NCBI GenBank assembly: GCA_964526965.1
Contig: CAZGML010000013.1
Coordinates: 6,318-70,317 of the forward strand
DNA: 64,000 nucleotides
Origin: UBA6265 sp964526965
GTDB lineage: Bacteria > Chloroflexota > Chloroflexia > Thermomicrobiales > UBA6265
Reading direction: 5' to 3'
Position numbers and translations under genes: made by a program. A model generated the notes under the pieces. It did not search any database, was not told the origin of the DNA, and was given only the letters and a program-made list of their open reading frames with translations. Of this stretch, positions 53,151 to 61,822 are shown piece by piece; position 1 is the first letter of the stretch; every line of letters starts with the position of its first letter.

Positions 53151-55628
53151 ATGAGTACGACTTTTGACCAAATTACTGACTTGACTGCGGTGTTTGGTGC
53201 CCAACCTGGGGATGACCGTGTTCTCATTGATTGGGATGAGATGTGCGATTGGCTTGATCAGGTTACGCGAGCCAGTTCATATTTGACGATGCAAACGCTC
53301 GGCATGAGTACCGAAAGCCGTGAACTCCGTATGATCATCGCGAGCTCTCCCGAAACGCTTGCGGATCTCGACATTATTCGCAGTAGCCGGGGTGAACTCA
53401 AGGATGCCAGCAGTTTCGCTCCCGGTGAAGCCGACGTTACACCCAACCCAGGTACAAAACCCGTTATTCTCATAACCGCCGGAATCCATGCAACAGAGGT
53501 CGGAGGCGTACAAATGATGCCAGGTTTCATCCGAGATCTGGCTACAACGTCAAAGTATCACGAACTCCTCGAGCACGTCATCCTTCTTGTGATACCGACG
53601 CTCAACCCCGATGGAATGCAGCTTGTGCACGACTGGTACCGGCAGACACTAGGTACCAAATCGGAAGGAACCAACCCTCCTGCGCTTTATCACCGATACG
53701 CCGGTCATGATAACAATCGCGACTGGTACCAGCGCCATTTGCAGGAGACTCGTGTGGTCCTGGACCAGGTACATCGTGTTTGGTATCCGCACGTTGTTGT
53801 TGACTTGCACCAGATGGGCCAGAAATCTCCCAGATACGTGGTCCCGCCGTATATCGACCCCGCAGAGATTCATGTTCATCCCATGGTCTATCCACTGGCG
53901 GCGGAGCTTGGTAGCCGGATCGCGGCGGACCATGCCCGCGTCGGACATCGGGGCGTTTGCAGCGGTGTACTGTTTGACGGTTACTCCCCTACCCGCGCCT
54001 ATATGCACTATCACGGTGGGGTGCGCATTCTGGCGGAGGCGGCCAGTGCCGGTATCGCCAGTCCCATCCGTGTCGCCGATCACGAACAGAAGTTGTTCAG
54101 GGATGTTTCAACGCATTACCCAAGCGTGCATATGCCGATTCCATGGCGCGGGGGCACATGGCGCCTGAACGACATTATTCGGCTCCATCGACAAACGATC
54201 GACTCCGTTATCGAATCCGTAGCAGAAAATCCCACCCGGTGGATTGCCAACCAGTGGAAAATGCTTGCGGATCAGGTGAACACCTCCGCGGAAGGGTCGT
54301 TCGTGATTCCGCCCCTGAAGCAACAGATTGATCCCGCAGGGGCGCGGAAACTGATCGATATCCTGGTAAATGGTGATGTTGAGGTTTACGTCGCAGCCGA
54401 CGGCGATGATGTGATTCTCCCGGGCAGTTTTGTGGTTCCGCTGCGGCAACCCTTCGGCAGTTACGCTGCGGCACTGCTTTCGCTTTCGGTTATTCCACCT
54501 GGTCAACGCTCCTACGACGTCACCAGCCATTGTTTGCCAATTCATCTGGGTGTGGATGTGGAGTTTTCCGATCAGCCGTATACCGGTACGTTACGCAAGC
54601 CGGATGAAAGCGATTTGCGACCGTTCCGACCAGCGCAAGCCGAGGACGTTCAGGCCGGGGCCTGGCTTGCCATTGACGCGCGCAGTCATGCGAGCGTTCG
54701 TCTGCTCAACCATGCGCTGAAAACGGGCAGTGACGTGCGTCGACTCCGAAAGCCACACCTGGCGAACAACCGACTCATCGCCGCCGGATCCTGGATTGTG
54801 TCGGACACATCAGTCTGGGATGTCATGGCCCACGCTGCAGACATGCACGTGCGCACGACTGTTATTCCGCCGAACGTTGGTAATATCGAACCTGTCACCT
54901 CGCCCCGGCTTGGCATTTACGATCCGCAGCACGGGTCGGCAAGCGACTATGGCTGGCTCACACTGTGGCTGGAGCGGAGCGGATTCCGGTTCACACCGGT
55001 TTCCGGCGAGGACATTATCCATGGCGCGCTTGAAAATCTCGACACGCTCCTGATCCCACATGCAAAACCGGACGTGTTGATGTATCAGCACGCTGGACAA
55101 CCATATCCCGCCGAGTACACTCGTGGTCTTTCGGAACGGGTCACTTCGGCCCTGCAAACCTGGCTGCGTCGGGGTGGACACATAATTGCCTTTGAAGGTG
55201 CGGTGACGGCGTTGACCAGGCAGCTGGAGCTTGGTCTACATCAACCATTGGCACAAAGAAAATCATCGGAGTTTGCCAGTAGCGGCACGGTAGTCATGGT
55301 GAACCCGATTGCTGGTGATGAACTCACGCTGGGCATCGAGGAGCCGTTCCCGGCAATGTACTTCTCGCCGCATGGATATGAGTTGAGCGACTCCGGCAGC
55401 CAGTATTCGCTTGCCCGGTTCGCCAGTTCAGGACTCGTTCTCAGTGGCGGAATGAAAGGCGAGAAACAGCTCACCGGGCTGCACGCTGTGGTACAGATGT
55501 CGCTGGGCCAGGGGTATTTCACCGCCTTTGCCTACCGTCCCCACTTTCGCACGCAGATGATGGCCTCCGAGCAATTGTTGGTCAATACGATCATGCACCA
55601 ATTCGATTCAACACGGAAAGATTCATGA
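53151..55628 (+). CDS. M14 family zinc carboxypeptidase
   Basis: This is an 825-residue peptidase of the M14 clan. The zinc ligands are GIHATEVGG (His and Glu near residues 113 and 116) and VVVDLHQMGQKSPR (His); Arg/Asn in HDNNRDWYQR; catalytic Glu in ILAEAAS. About 450 further residues form extra domains, including beta-rich parts and a class I amidotransferase-like flavodoxin region at the end (LDTLLIPHAKPDVL, GGHIIAFEGAV). There is no signal peptide, so it acts inside the cell or is exported in another way. It overlaps the receiver-like gene by four bases. Confidence 0.85.
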   Translation: MSTTFDQITDLTAVFGAQPGDDRVLIDWDEMCDWLDQVTRASSYLTMQTLGMSTESRELRMIIASSPETLADLDIIRSSRGELKDASSFAPGEADVTPNPGTKPVILITAGIHATEVGGVQMMPGFIRDLATTSKYHELLEHVILLVIPTLNPDGMQLVHDWYRQTLGTKSEGTNPPALYHRYAGHDNNRDWYQRHLQETRVVLDQVHRVWYPHVVVDLHQMGQKSPRYVVPPYIDPAEIHVHPMVYPLAAELGSRIAADHARVGHRGVCSGVLFDGYSPTRAYMHYHGGVRILAEAASAGIASPIRVADHEQKLFRDVSTHYPSVHMPIPWRGGTWRLNDIIRLHRQTIDSVIESVAENPTRWIANQWKMLADQVNTSAEGSFVIPPLKQQIDPAGARKLIDILVNGDVEVYVAADGDDVILPGSFVVPLRQPFGSYAAALLSLSVIPPGQRSYDVTSHCLPIHLGVDVEFSDQPYTGTLRKPDESDLRPFRPAQAEDVQAGAWLAIDARSHASVRLLNHALKTGSDVRRLRKPHLANNRLIAAGSWIVSDTSVWDVMAHAADMHVRTTVIPPNVGNIEPVTSPRLGIYDPQHGSASDYGWLTLWLERSGFRFTPVSGEDIIHGALENLDTLLIPHAKPDVLMYQHAGQPYPAEYTRGLSERVTSALQTWLRRGGHIIAFEGAVTALTRQLELGLHQPLAQRKSSEFASSGTVVMVNPIAGDELTLGIEEPFPAMYFSPHGYELSDSGSQYSLARFASSGLVLSGGMKGEKQLTGLHAVVQMSLGQGYFTAFAYRPHFRTQMMASEQLLVNTIMHQFDSTRKDS

Positions 55629-56110
55629 CAGACAAACCACTACTTAACGCGCGCAAGCATAGCGAACGTCCGCACGTTCTCATCATTTCGGACGATGTGT
55701 CACTGGCGACATTCCTCAACGAAGGTCTCCCCATGGGCGGGTTCTGGACAACCGTGATCGCCAGCGGTTTGCAGGCGCTGGAAGTGTTCAGGCTCCGGCA
55801 ATTCGATATCATCGCGCTGGATCACGGACTTCGAAGCTTTAACTCGGTGGAGCTCGTGAGAAGGCTGCGTGGCCAATCCACGCGGGCAAACCAGGACTCT
55901 GCCCGCACGAATGCACCTATCGTCCTGATCGGAGAAACGGAGATAAAAATGGATCCCGAGCTGGTAGACCAACTCGGGATAAGCCGCCTCTTTAGTGCGC
56001 CACTGGAGTTAGAGGAGTTGGCACCGGAACTGCATCGGGTGTTCGAGGAATGGCAGGAAGCTCACCCGTCCGTGCCGCTATCGGATGATCCGTTGCGCGA
56101 GAATCTCTGA
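55625..56110 (+). CDS. Degenerate receiver-domain protein
   Basis: This is a 161-residue stand-alone receiver fold. The acidic pair (Asp23, Asp24 in IISDDVSLA) and phosphoacceptor-like Asp66 in IIALDHGLRS are present, but the conserved Lys is missing: the usual KP reads SAP (Ala124) in LFSAPLEL, and the Thr/Ser of strand 4 reads Gly/Glu. Such pseudo-receivers often act without phosphorylation. The start overlaps the M14 gene stop (ATGA), suggesting co-translation. The end overlaps phoU on the other strand by 49 bases. Confidence 0.75.
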   Translation: MTDKPLLNARKHSERPHVLIISDDVSLATFLNEGLPMGGFWTTVIASGLQALEVFRLRQFDIIALDHGLRSFNSVELVRRLRGQSTRANQDSARTNAPIVLIGETEIKMDPELVDQLGISRLFSAPLELEELAPELHRVFEEWQEAHPSVPLSDDPLRENL

Positions 56111-56781
56111 CTGTTGGCACTACCACGATCGAGTTCTTCAAAGACACCTGTGACGATATATACGACGCGTTCACAGATGTTTGTGACCCGATCCCCAATT
56201 CGTTCCAGGTTATGGGCAACCCACAGCAAGTGAGTGGCTCGCTCTACGGTGCTGGGATCTCTGGACATGAAATCCATCAGCTCGGCGACAATTGCGTCAT
56301 ACAGGTCGTCGAGCTCGTCGTCGCGCGCAGCAACAGCGCGAGCCGCCTCGATATCGTCATTGATGTACGCCATGATCACTGCATCGAGCATTTCCCGCGC
56401 AATAACGCCCATGGCCGGTATATCTTCAAGCGGCTTGATAGGTTCTTCAGCTGCGTTCTCCATAACGATCTTGGCGATACCGGCGGCGTAATCGCCCATG
56501 CGTTCCAGGTTGGAGAGAATGGCCATACTACTGGCCACACGACGCACGTCAGAGCCGACCGGCCCTTGCAGGGCGATCATATTGATTGCGTTCTCTTCAC
56601 CGGCTTGCTGCAGCCCGTTAATAGAGCTGTCGTTCCGCCGCACCTCGTCGGCGAGAGCGACATTCTGCAGGCGGAGCGATTCGAGTGCGCGTGCGATTGC
56701 CTTATCAACCATGCTGGCCATGGTGACAACACGATCCCGCTGCTCTTGTAATTGCAGATCAAACTGGGTACGGGTAGACAT
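56062..56781 (-). CDS. phoU: Phosphate transport system regulator PhoU
   Basis: PhoU (239 residues) links the Pst transporter to the PhoR/PhoB control and prevents excess phosphate uptake. Two related three-helix halves contain the metal-binding signatures ILSNLERMGDYAAGI and VAHNLERIGDRVTNI, with intact E/D residues. GAGG six bases before ATG at 56781 sets the start. It is the last gene of the pst locus, 54 bases after pstB. Confidence 0.95.
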   Translation of the reverse strand: MSTRTQFDLQLQEQRDRVVTMASMVDKAIARALESLRLQNVALADEVRRNDSSINGLQQAGEENAINMIALQGPVGSDVRRVASSMAILSNLERMGDYAAGIAKIVMENAAEEPIKPLEDIPAMGVIAREMLDAVIMAYINDDIEAARAVAARDDELDDLYDAIVAELMDFMSRDPSTVERATHLLWVAHNLERIGDRVTNICERVVYIVTGVFEELDRGSANSQRFSRNGSSDSGTDG

Positions 56782-56835
56782 AGAATTCCTCATATTCTGC
56801 TTAATGCGTTGTTCGACTTATTGCCATAACCAACT

Positions 56836-57762
56836 TTACCCGAAACGACCCGAAATGTATCCTTCTGTGCGCGGATCTTCCGGATTGGTGAACATTTTCT
56901 GCGTTGGTCCATGCTCCACGAGCATTCCCTGTCGCTCCTCGTTGAGCGAATAAAAGACCGTCTTGTCGCTTACGCGGGCGGCCTGCTGCATGTTATGAGT
57001 CACAATCACGATGGTGTACTCGGTTTCGAGCTCGCGCAGTAGCTCTTCGATTTTCAATGTGGAGATCGGGTCCAGTGCAGAGGCCGGCTCATCGAGCAGG
57101 ATCACATCGGGATTGGTTGCCAGCGTGCGGGCGATGCAGAGGCGCTGTTGCTGTCCGCCAGAGAGGCTCAGGCCGCTCTCCTTCAACTTGTCTTTTACTT
57201 CATCCCAAAGCGCAGCACGGGTGAGGGAGGCTTCTACAAGCTCATCCATGTTTCCCTTGTACCCGTTGACTTTCGCGCCCCAGGCAACGTTTTCATAGAT
57301 GCTTTTGGGGAACGGATTTGGTCGCTGGAACACCATGCCGATCCGGCGGCGTACTTCGACCGGGTCAACGTCACGCGCGTTCACATCCTGACCGTGGTAG
57401 AGAATCTGCCCCTCAACGCGAGCCGCCGGGATGAGATCGTTCATGCGGTTAATGGAGCGCAATACTGTGGTTTTTCCACAGCCAGATGGGCCGATAAATG
57501 CAGTGATCGCGCGCTCTGGAATCGAGAGATTCACATTGCTCACAGCGTGATTATCGCCGTAGTAAACGTTCAGGTCTTTGAGCTCGAGCAAAGTGGAGTT
57601 TTTTGCGCGGTCGGCATCAGCCGATGACATTGCATCGGTACTGACTCCGGGAATGCTGCTAACTGACTCCCTGGTGGATTCAAGATCTGACGCTGGCTTG
57701 GCTTGAGTTTTCATAGTCTCCTCTTGGGTTCTGATGACGCGAGGGCTTGTTTCAATCGACAT
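56836..57762 (-). CDS. pstB: Phosphate ABC transporter ATP-binding protein
   Basis: PstB (308 residues) energises phosphate import. It has the Walker A GPSGCGKTT, the Q-loop FQRPNPFPKSIYENVAWG typical of PstB, the signature LSGGQQQRLCIARTLA, Walker B VILLDEPASALDP and switch His VTHNMQQAARV. About 55 residues precede the usual start. ATG at 57762 lies three bases after pstA and has GAGGTGG upstream; ATG at 57714 also has a strong GAGGAG and cannot be ruled out. Confidence 0.95.
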   Translation of the reverse strand: MSIETSPRVIRTQEETMKTQAKPASDLESTRESVSSIPGVSTDAMSSADADRAKNSTLLELKDLNVYYGDNHAVSNVNLSIPERAITAFIGPSGCGKTTVLRSINRMNDLIPAARVEGQILYHGQDVNARDVDPVEVRRRIGMVFQRPNPFPKSIYENVAWGAKVNGYKGNMDELVEASLTRAALWDEVKDKLKESGLSLSGGQQQRLCIARTLATNPDVILLDEPASALDPISTLKIEELLRELETEYTIVIVTHNMQQAARVSDKTVFYSLNEERQGMLVEHGPTQKMFTNPEDPRTEGYISGRFG

Positions 57763-57765
57763 CTC

Positions 57766-58674
57766 TTACCACCTCGCCTTCTTGCTGAAATGCTGCCGAA
57801 GGCCGATGGCCAGTGAATTCATGAGCAGCAGAATCACCATGAGCACGATGATCGCAGCGGCGGCCAGGTTCTCAAATTCTGCTTGTGGTCGACCCGTCCA
57901 GTTATAAATCTGCAGCGGCATAACCATGAACGATGAAAGCGGACCGTCCGGCCGGAACAGCACCTGGCTGGCTCCGCCGACCACCAACAATGGTGCGGTC
58001 TCCCCGATTGCGCGACTCATCGCGAGAATGATGCCGGTCAATACACCGGGGAACGCAGCGGGCAGTACGTGGCTCTGTATCGTTTGCCAACGAGTGGCCC
58101 CAAGACCGTAGCTTGCCTCGCGCAAGCTGGATGGGACGGCGCGAATGGCCTCGCGCGACGCAATCACCACCACAGGAAGGATCAGCAACGCGAGCGTAAA
58201 CACACCGGCCAGCAGCGATCGGCCCATCTGCAACCAATCTACGAACAGGACAAGGCCGAGCAATCCGTACACAACGGATGGAACTCCCGCGAGATTGGAA
58301 ATATTGGTCTGGATGAAATCCGTGAATCTACCGCGAGCGGCATATTCCTCCAGGTAGATGGCCGTGCCGAGGCCGAATACAAACGAGAACAGACCCGAGC
58401 CGAGAACGATCCATATCGATCCCCAAATTGCCGGATTCATACCGGCAATTTCGGCGTTACGAGATGGTGGATTCGTTATGAGGTCCCAGCTCAGCCAGCC
58501 AAGACCTGGCTCCAGAATGGACCAAAGCAGCATGCCAAGGAGCACAATGGCGATAGCTGTGGATGCGAAGAAGATGGCTCGCCATATGTTCCCGACCACT
58601 TGTCGTGCTCGCAAGCGGGGATTGAATTTGCCCTTGGCCGTGCCGACAGAAGGCTTGGGTACGGTTGTTTCCAT
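57766..58674 (-). CDS. pstA: Phosphate ABC transporter permease PstA
   Basis: PstA (302 residues) is one half of the membrane channel. There are six membrane spans; the EAA-type loop ASREAIRAVPSSLREASYGLGATRWQTI contacts PstB, and ILAMSRAIGETAPLLVVGGA is the conserved late segment. ATG at 58674 overlaps the pstC stop (TAATG) and has GGGAGG about ten bases upstream. Confidence 0.95.
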   Translation of the reverse strand: METTVPKPSVGTAKGKFNPRLRARQVVGNIWRAIFFASTAIAIVLLGMLLWSILEPGLGWLSWDLITNPPSRNAEIAGMNPAIWGSIWIVLGSGLFSFVFGLGTAIYLEEYAARGRFTDFIQTNISNLAGVPSVVYGLLGLVLFVDWLQMGRSLLAGVFTLALLILPVVVIASREAIRAVPSSLREASYGLGATRWQTIQSHVLPAAFPGVLTGIILAMSRAIGETAPLLVVGGASQVLFRPDGPLSSFMVMPLQIYNWTGRPQAEFENLAAAAIIVLMVILLLMNSLAIGLRQHFSKKARW

Positions 58675-59648
58675 TACTCGTACTCCTCCCGGAATCGTTT
58701 GGTGACCCACTGGCTAATGAGGTTCATAACGAAGGTCATGATAAAGAGCAGCAAGCCAACCCCAAACAGTGAGTAGAACTGCGCCGTGCCGCGTGGAACG
58801 TCGCTGCTGAAGGTATAGGCAATAAAGCCGGTCATGGTTTGCATACTGTTCATAAGGTCAAAAACGCCATCACTTGCGCCCGATTGACCGGCAGGGCTTT
58901 GGCCAGCGGCAACCGCCACGATCATGGTTTCGCCGATGGCGCGGGAAATAGCGAGAATAAATGAGGAAATGATGCCCGAAATCGCCGCCGGCACAACTAC
59001 GCGCACCGTTACCTCAAATCGGGTTGCACCAAGCCCATAGCCTGCTTCCCGCAGGCTTCTTGGCACGGCGCTGAGCGCATCCTCGGAAAGCGAGGCAACC
59101 GTAGGCATGGCCATAATCCCGATGGCGATACCGGCAGAAAGCCCGTTAAAGGTGCCGATTCCACCAAATATCGGCTCCAGCAGAACTGGCGTGATAAACG
59201 TGAGTGCAAAGAACCCGTAAACAATTGTTGGTACACCTGCCAGAACCTCAAGCACAGGCTTGAGAATTCCGCGCGCACGCTCGCCTGCAATCTCACTCAG
59301 GTATATGGCAGCGGCCAGTCCCAAAGGCAAAGCGATGAGTGCAGCAACCAGCGTGATCATCAGTGTTCCCATCACCAGAGGAATAACACCGAATTCTTGC
59401 TGACTACCAGAAAAGAGCGGTGTCCAGGTGGTGCCAAAGAGGAACTCCCAGACCGGGACCTCCACGAAGAAGTTGTACGCCTCCCACAACAGAACCAGAA
59501 CGATTCCGATGGTTGTGGCAATAGTCACCAGTGAACAGGCAATCAGAGCGTATCTGATCACTTCTTCCGATCTCTGGCGACTCCTCTTGCCACTCAAATC
59601 CATTGGTGGCCGCTCACTGGGCTGAACAGGTGGTGCTGTACTGGACAC
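58674..59648 (-). CDS. pstC: Phosphate ABC transporter permease PstC
   Basis: PstC (324 residues) is the second channel subunit. It has VWEFLFGTTWTPLF, then FGVIPLVMGTLMITLVAALIALPLGLAAAIYLSE, the EAA loop LSEDALSAVPRSLREAGYGLGATRFEV, and ILAISRAIGETMIVAVAAG. The start is GTG at 59648, since GGAG is seven bases upstream; ATG at 59654 would have only one base between. A stem-loop precedes it. Confidence 0.95.
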   Translation of the reverse strand: MSSTAPPVQPSERPPMDLSGKRSRQRSEEVIRYALIACSLVTIATTIGIVLVLLWEAYNFFVEVPVWEFLFGTTWTPLFSGSQQEFGVIPLVMGTLMITLVAALIALPLGLAAAIYLSEIAGERARGILKPVLEVLAGVPTIVYGFFALTFITPVLLEPIFGGIGTFNGLSAGIAIGIMAMPTVASLSEDALSAVPRSLREAGYGLGATRFEVTVRVVVPAAISGIISSFILAISRAIGETMIVAVAAGQSPAGQSGASDGVFDLMNSMQTMTGFIAYTFSSDVPRGTAQFYSLFGVGLLLFIMTFVMNLISQWVTKRFREEYE

Positions 59649-59683
59649 GCACATTCTCCGTTACAAGAAAGTTAACAATGGGA

Positions 59684-59711
59684 GAACGCACCGGCGTACG
59701 CCGGTGCGTTC
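59684..59711. other. Palindromic stem-loop between pstS and pstC
   Basis: GAACGCACCGGCG and CGCCGGTGCGTTC are perfect 13-base arms around TA. No clear U-run follows toward pstC. Stem-loops at this place in transporter operons often stabilise or partly terminate the binding-protein mRNA, giving more PstS than permease. Confidence 0.7.
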
Positions 59712-59724
59712 GTTTGCCGGATTA

Positions 59725-60759
59725 CTAGGACGCCGGAGTGGCATCTTCCTCTGGCGTGCCTTCTTCAGTGCCGAAGGAGGCGGAGTCTGGCTCAACTTCG
59801 CCATCAATAGCTGCAATGACCTTGTCCAACGTTTCCTGCTGAACGTCTTCCGGCAGGCCAATGTAGCCAACCGATGGAGCAATGTCGGAGGAGTTGGCGG
59901 CGAAGAACTTCACGAATTCGCCTACTGCCTTGTCTTCCTGCAGGTCGGCTGCGTTCACGTAAATGAACAGCGAGCGGGACAGCGGTGTGTAGGACCCGTC
60001 ACCGATGGTGTCCATGTCTGGTGAAACACCGTTAATGGCCACGGCCTTGAGGATATCCGAGTTTTCTTCGTAGTAGGAGTAGCCGAAGTAGCCGAGGGCA
60101 TACGGGCTACCGGACACACCCTGCACCAGGACGTTGTCGTCTTCACTTGGGGTGTAGTCGGTGCGAACTTCGGTATCGTCACCGAGGATTTCTTCATTGA
60201 AGAAGTCGAACGTACCGGAAGCGGTGCCCGGGCCATAAAGCTCGATGGCTTCTTCTGGCCAGTCCTCGCGAACTTCGTTCCAGGTGGATGGACCGTCCGC
60301 GGCCCAAATCTGGGCAAGCTCTTCCGTGGTGAGCTCGTCAATGAAATCGTTTTCGGTGGAAACGGTCACGGTGATGCCATCGTAGGCCATATCAAACCGG
60401 TACCAGTCGATACCGTTCTCGGCGGCGAGTTCGGCTTCTTCTTCCTTGATTTCGCGGGACGCATTGGAAATCGCGGTTTCACCGTTGGCGAAGCGGGAGA
60501 ACCCACCACCCGAGCCGGAGATTCCATTGGTGATCTGAACATTCGGTGCAACAGCGGCGAAGTCTTCGATAGCCGCCTCGGTCAGAGGACCAAGCGTGGA
60601 CGAACCGTCGGCTTCAAATTCGCCTTCGAGGTCGGAGAGATCCTCCGCAGCGTCATACTCAAGCTGACCAAGAACCTTGGCAAACGGAGCCACAGCGATG
60701 GTACCAGCGGTGATGGCCGCAATTGAGCGGCGATTCATCTTGCGATCAAGAACGTTCAT
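59725..60759 (-). CDS. pstS: Phosphate-binding protein PstS
   Basis: PstS (344 residues) is the extracytoplasmic phosphate receptor. After an N-terminal export segment (RRSIAAITAGTIAVAPFAKVLG, no lipobox), it has FEADGSSTLGPLTEAAIEDF, NGISGSGGGFSRF with the phosphate-binding Ser/Gly loop, DMAYDGITVTV, and GSPYALGYFGYSYYEE. The tail is acidic with Thr/Pro/Ala. AGGAG lies eight bases before ATG. The gene follows phoB by 95 bases. Confidence 0.95.
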   Translation of the reverse strand: MNVLDRKMNRRSIAAITAGTIAVAPFAKVLGQLEYDAAEDLSDLEGEFEADGSSTLGPLTEAAIEDFAAVAPNVQITNGISGSGGGFSRFANGETAISNASREIKEEEAELAAENGIDWYRFDMAYDGITVTVSTENDFIDELTTEELAQIWAADGPSTWNEVREDWPEEAIELYGPGTASGTFDFFNEEILGDDTEVRTDYTPSEDDNVLVQGVSGSPYALGYFGYSYYEENSDILKAVAINGVSPDMDTIGDGSYTPLSRSLFIYVNAADLQEDKAVGEFVKFFAANSSDIAPSVGYIGLPEDVQQETLDKVIAAIDGEVEPDSASFGTEEGTPEEDATPAS

Positions 60760-60854
60760 GTGTGTTTCTCCTGCTTACGAATTTGTGGGGTAACTCCCAC
60801 CGGTCTGCACTAATCCTGGCGCTCTCCCGTTGAGTTCGCCCCGTATCTCGTGAA

Positions 60855-61691
60855 TCAGCCCTGAAAGCCCATTCCCGAAACGACTTCTGTACAAGATTGC
60901 GAATCGACATCAGTGCGCCGTGGGCGCCCGGATGACGAAACGGAATCGGCTTCGCCTTTGTCGCCTTCAGCTACATCGGCGTCGAATCGATAGCCGGCAC
61001 CGTAGACGGTTCGAATGGTGTCTTCGCTCATGCCGGCGGCTGTGAGTTTGCCTCGCAACCAACTGATATGAACGTCCACCGTTCGTGCATCTACCACCAC
61101 GTCATCGCCCCAGATGGTATCGAGCAGTTCCTGCCGACCGAAGACCCGTCCTGGCTCCATTGCGATGGTGACCAGAAGACCGAACTCTTTTGGACGCAGG
61201 TGCAACTCGGTACCGTCGACCGAAGCCAGGCGTCGATCCACTTCTATGCGAAGCGGTCCACGCACAATGACGGATTGTGGCCGCGTACCCGGGCTGGTTC
61301 GACGACGGACGTGGGTACGAACGCGTGCGAGAAGTTCCCGCAAGGCGAACGGCTTCACCACATAATCGTCTGCCCCCAGCTCGAGCCCATCGATACGATC
61401 GCTTTCCTCGCCACGCGCGGAGAGCATAACGACCGGAACATCATGCGATTGACGCACATGGCGCAACACCTGCAATCCGTTCATTCCGGGCAACATGACA
61501 TCCAGAATAATCAGATCGAGGCTATCACCATGGCGGCCAAAGGCTTCGAGCGCAACGAGTCCATCCTCAGCGGTGATCACGTCATACCCCTGGCGTGTAA
61601 GGTTGAATGTCAACGTGCTACGCAGCGTTGGATCATCCTCCACCACCAGGATCCTCGGTGTTTCAGCTGATCGTGTGTTCGTTGGCTCCAT
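60855..61691 (-). CDS. phoB: OmpR/PhoB-family response regulator
   Basis: This 278-residue regulator has a receiver (ILVVEDDPTLR, phosphoacceptor in LIILDVMLPGMNG, KPF lysine) and an OmpR-type winged helix (LHLRPKEFGLLVTIAMEPGRVFGRQELLDTIWG, VDVHISWLRGKL, IRTVYGAGYRFD). Its place just before pstSCAB-phoU makes it the PhoB/PhoP-type phosphate regulator. An acidic tail of about 40 residues is unusual. ATG at 61691 lies 12 bases after GGAGG; an upstream ATG at 61730 lacks a ribosome site. No PhoR-like kinase is near. Confidence 0.88.
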   Translation of the reverse strand: MEPTNTRSAETPRILVVEDDPTLRSTLTFNLTRQGYDVITAEDGLVALEAFGRHGDSLDLIILDVMLPGMNGLQVLRHVRQSHDVPVVMLSARGEESDRIDGLELGADDYVVKPFALRELLARVRTHVRRRTSPGTRPQSVIVRGPLRIEVDRRLASVDGTELHLRPKEFGLLVTIAMEPGRVFGRQELLDTIWGDDVVVDARTVDVHISWLRGKLTAAGMSEDTIRTVYGAGYRFDADVAEGDKGEADSVSSSGRPRRTDVDSQSCTEVVSGMGFQG

Positions 61692-61772
61692 ATCCGGATC
61701 TGGCCTCCTGCGGGTGACTCGCGCCAGCATTGGGCGCGCCGAATCACGTACACATGAATGCTAGGTCCGCAT

Positions 61773-61822
61773 TGTTAACAGGCCGTAAGCGGTATGTTAA
61801 ATCCTGGGAAAATGATTGTTAA
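61773..61822. promoter_or_regulatory. Three TGTTAA/TTAACA repeats with 22-bp period (Pho-box-like)
   Basis: TGTTAA occurs at 61773-61778, 61795-61800 and 61817-61822, each 22 bases apart. Read toward phoB they are TTAACA repeats, which resemble the TTAACA half-sites of Bacillus PhoP boxes that recur every 11 bases. The array lies upstream of the phoB-pstSCAB-phoU unit, and the first box (61822-61817) overlaps the end of the S41 gene. Binding by PhoB is inference. Confidence 0.65.
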
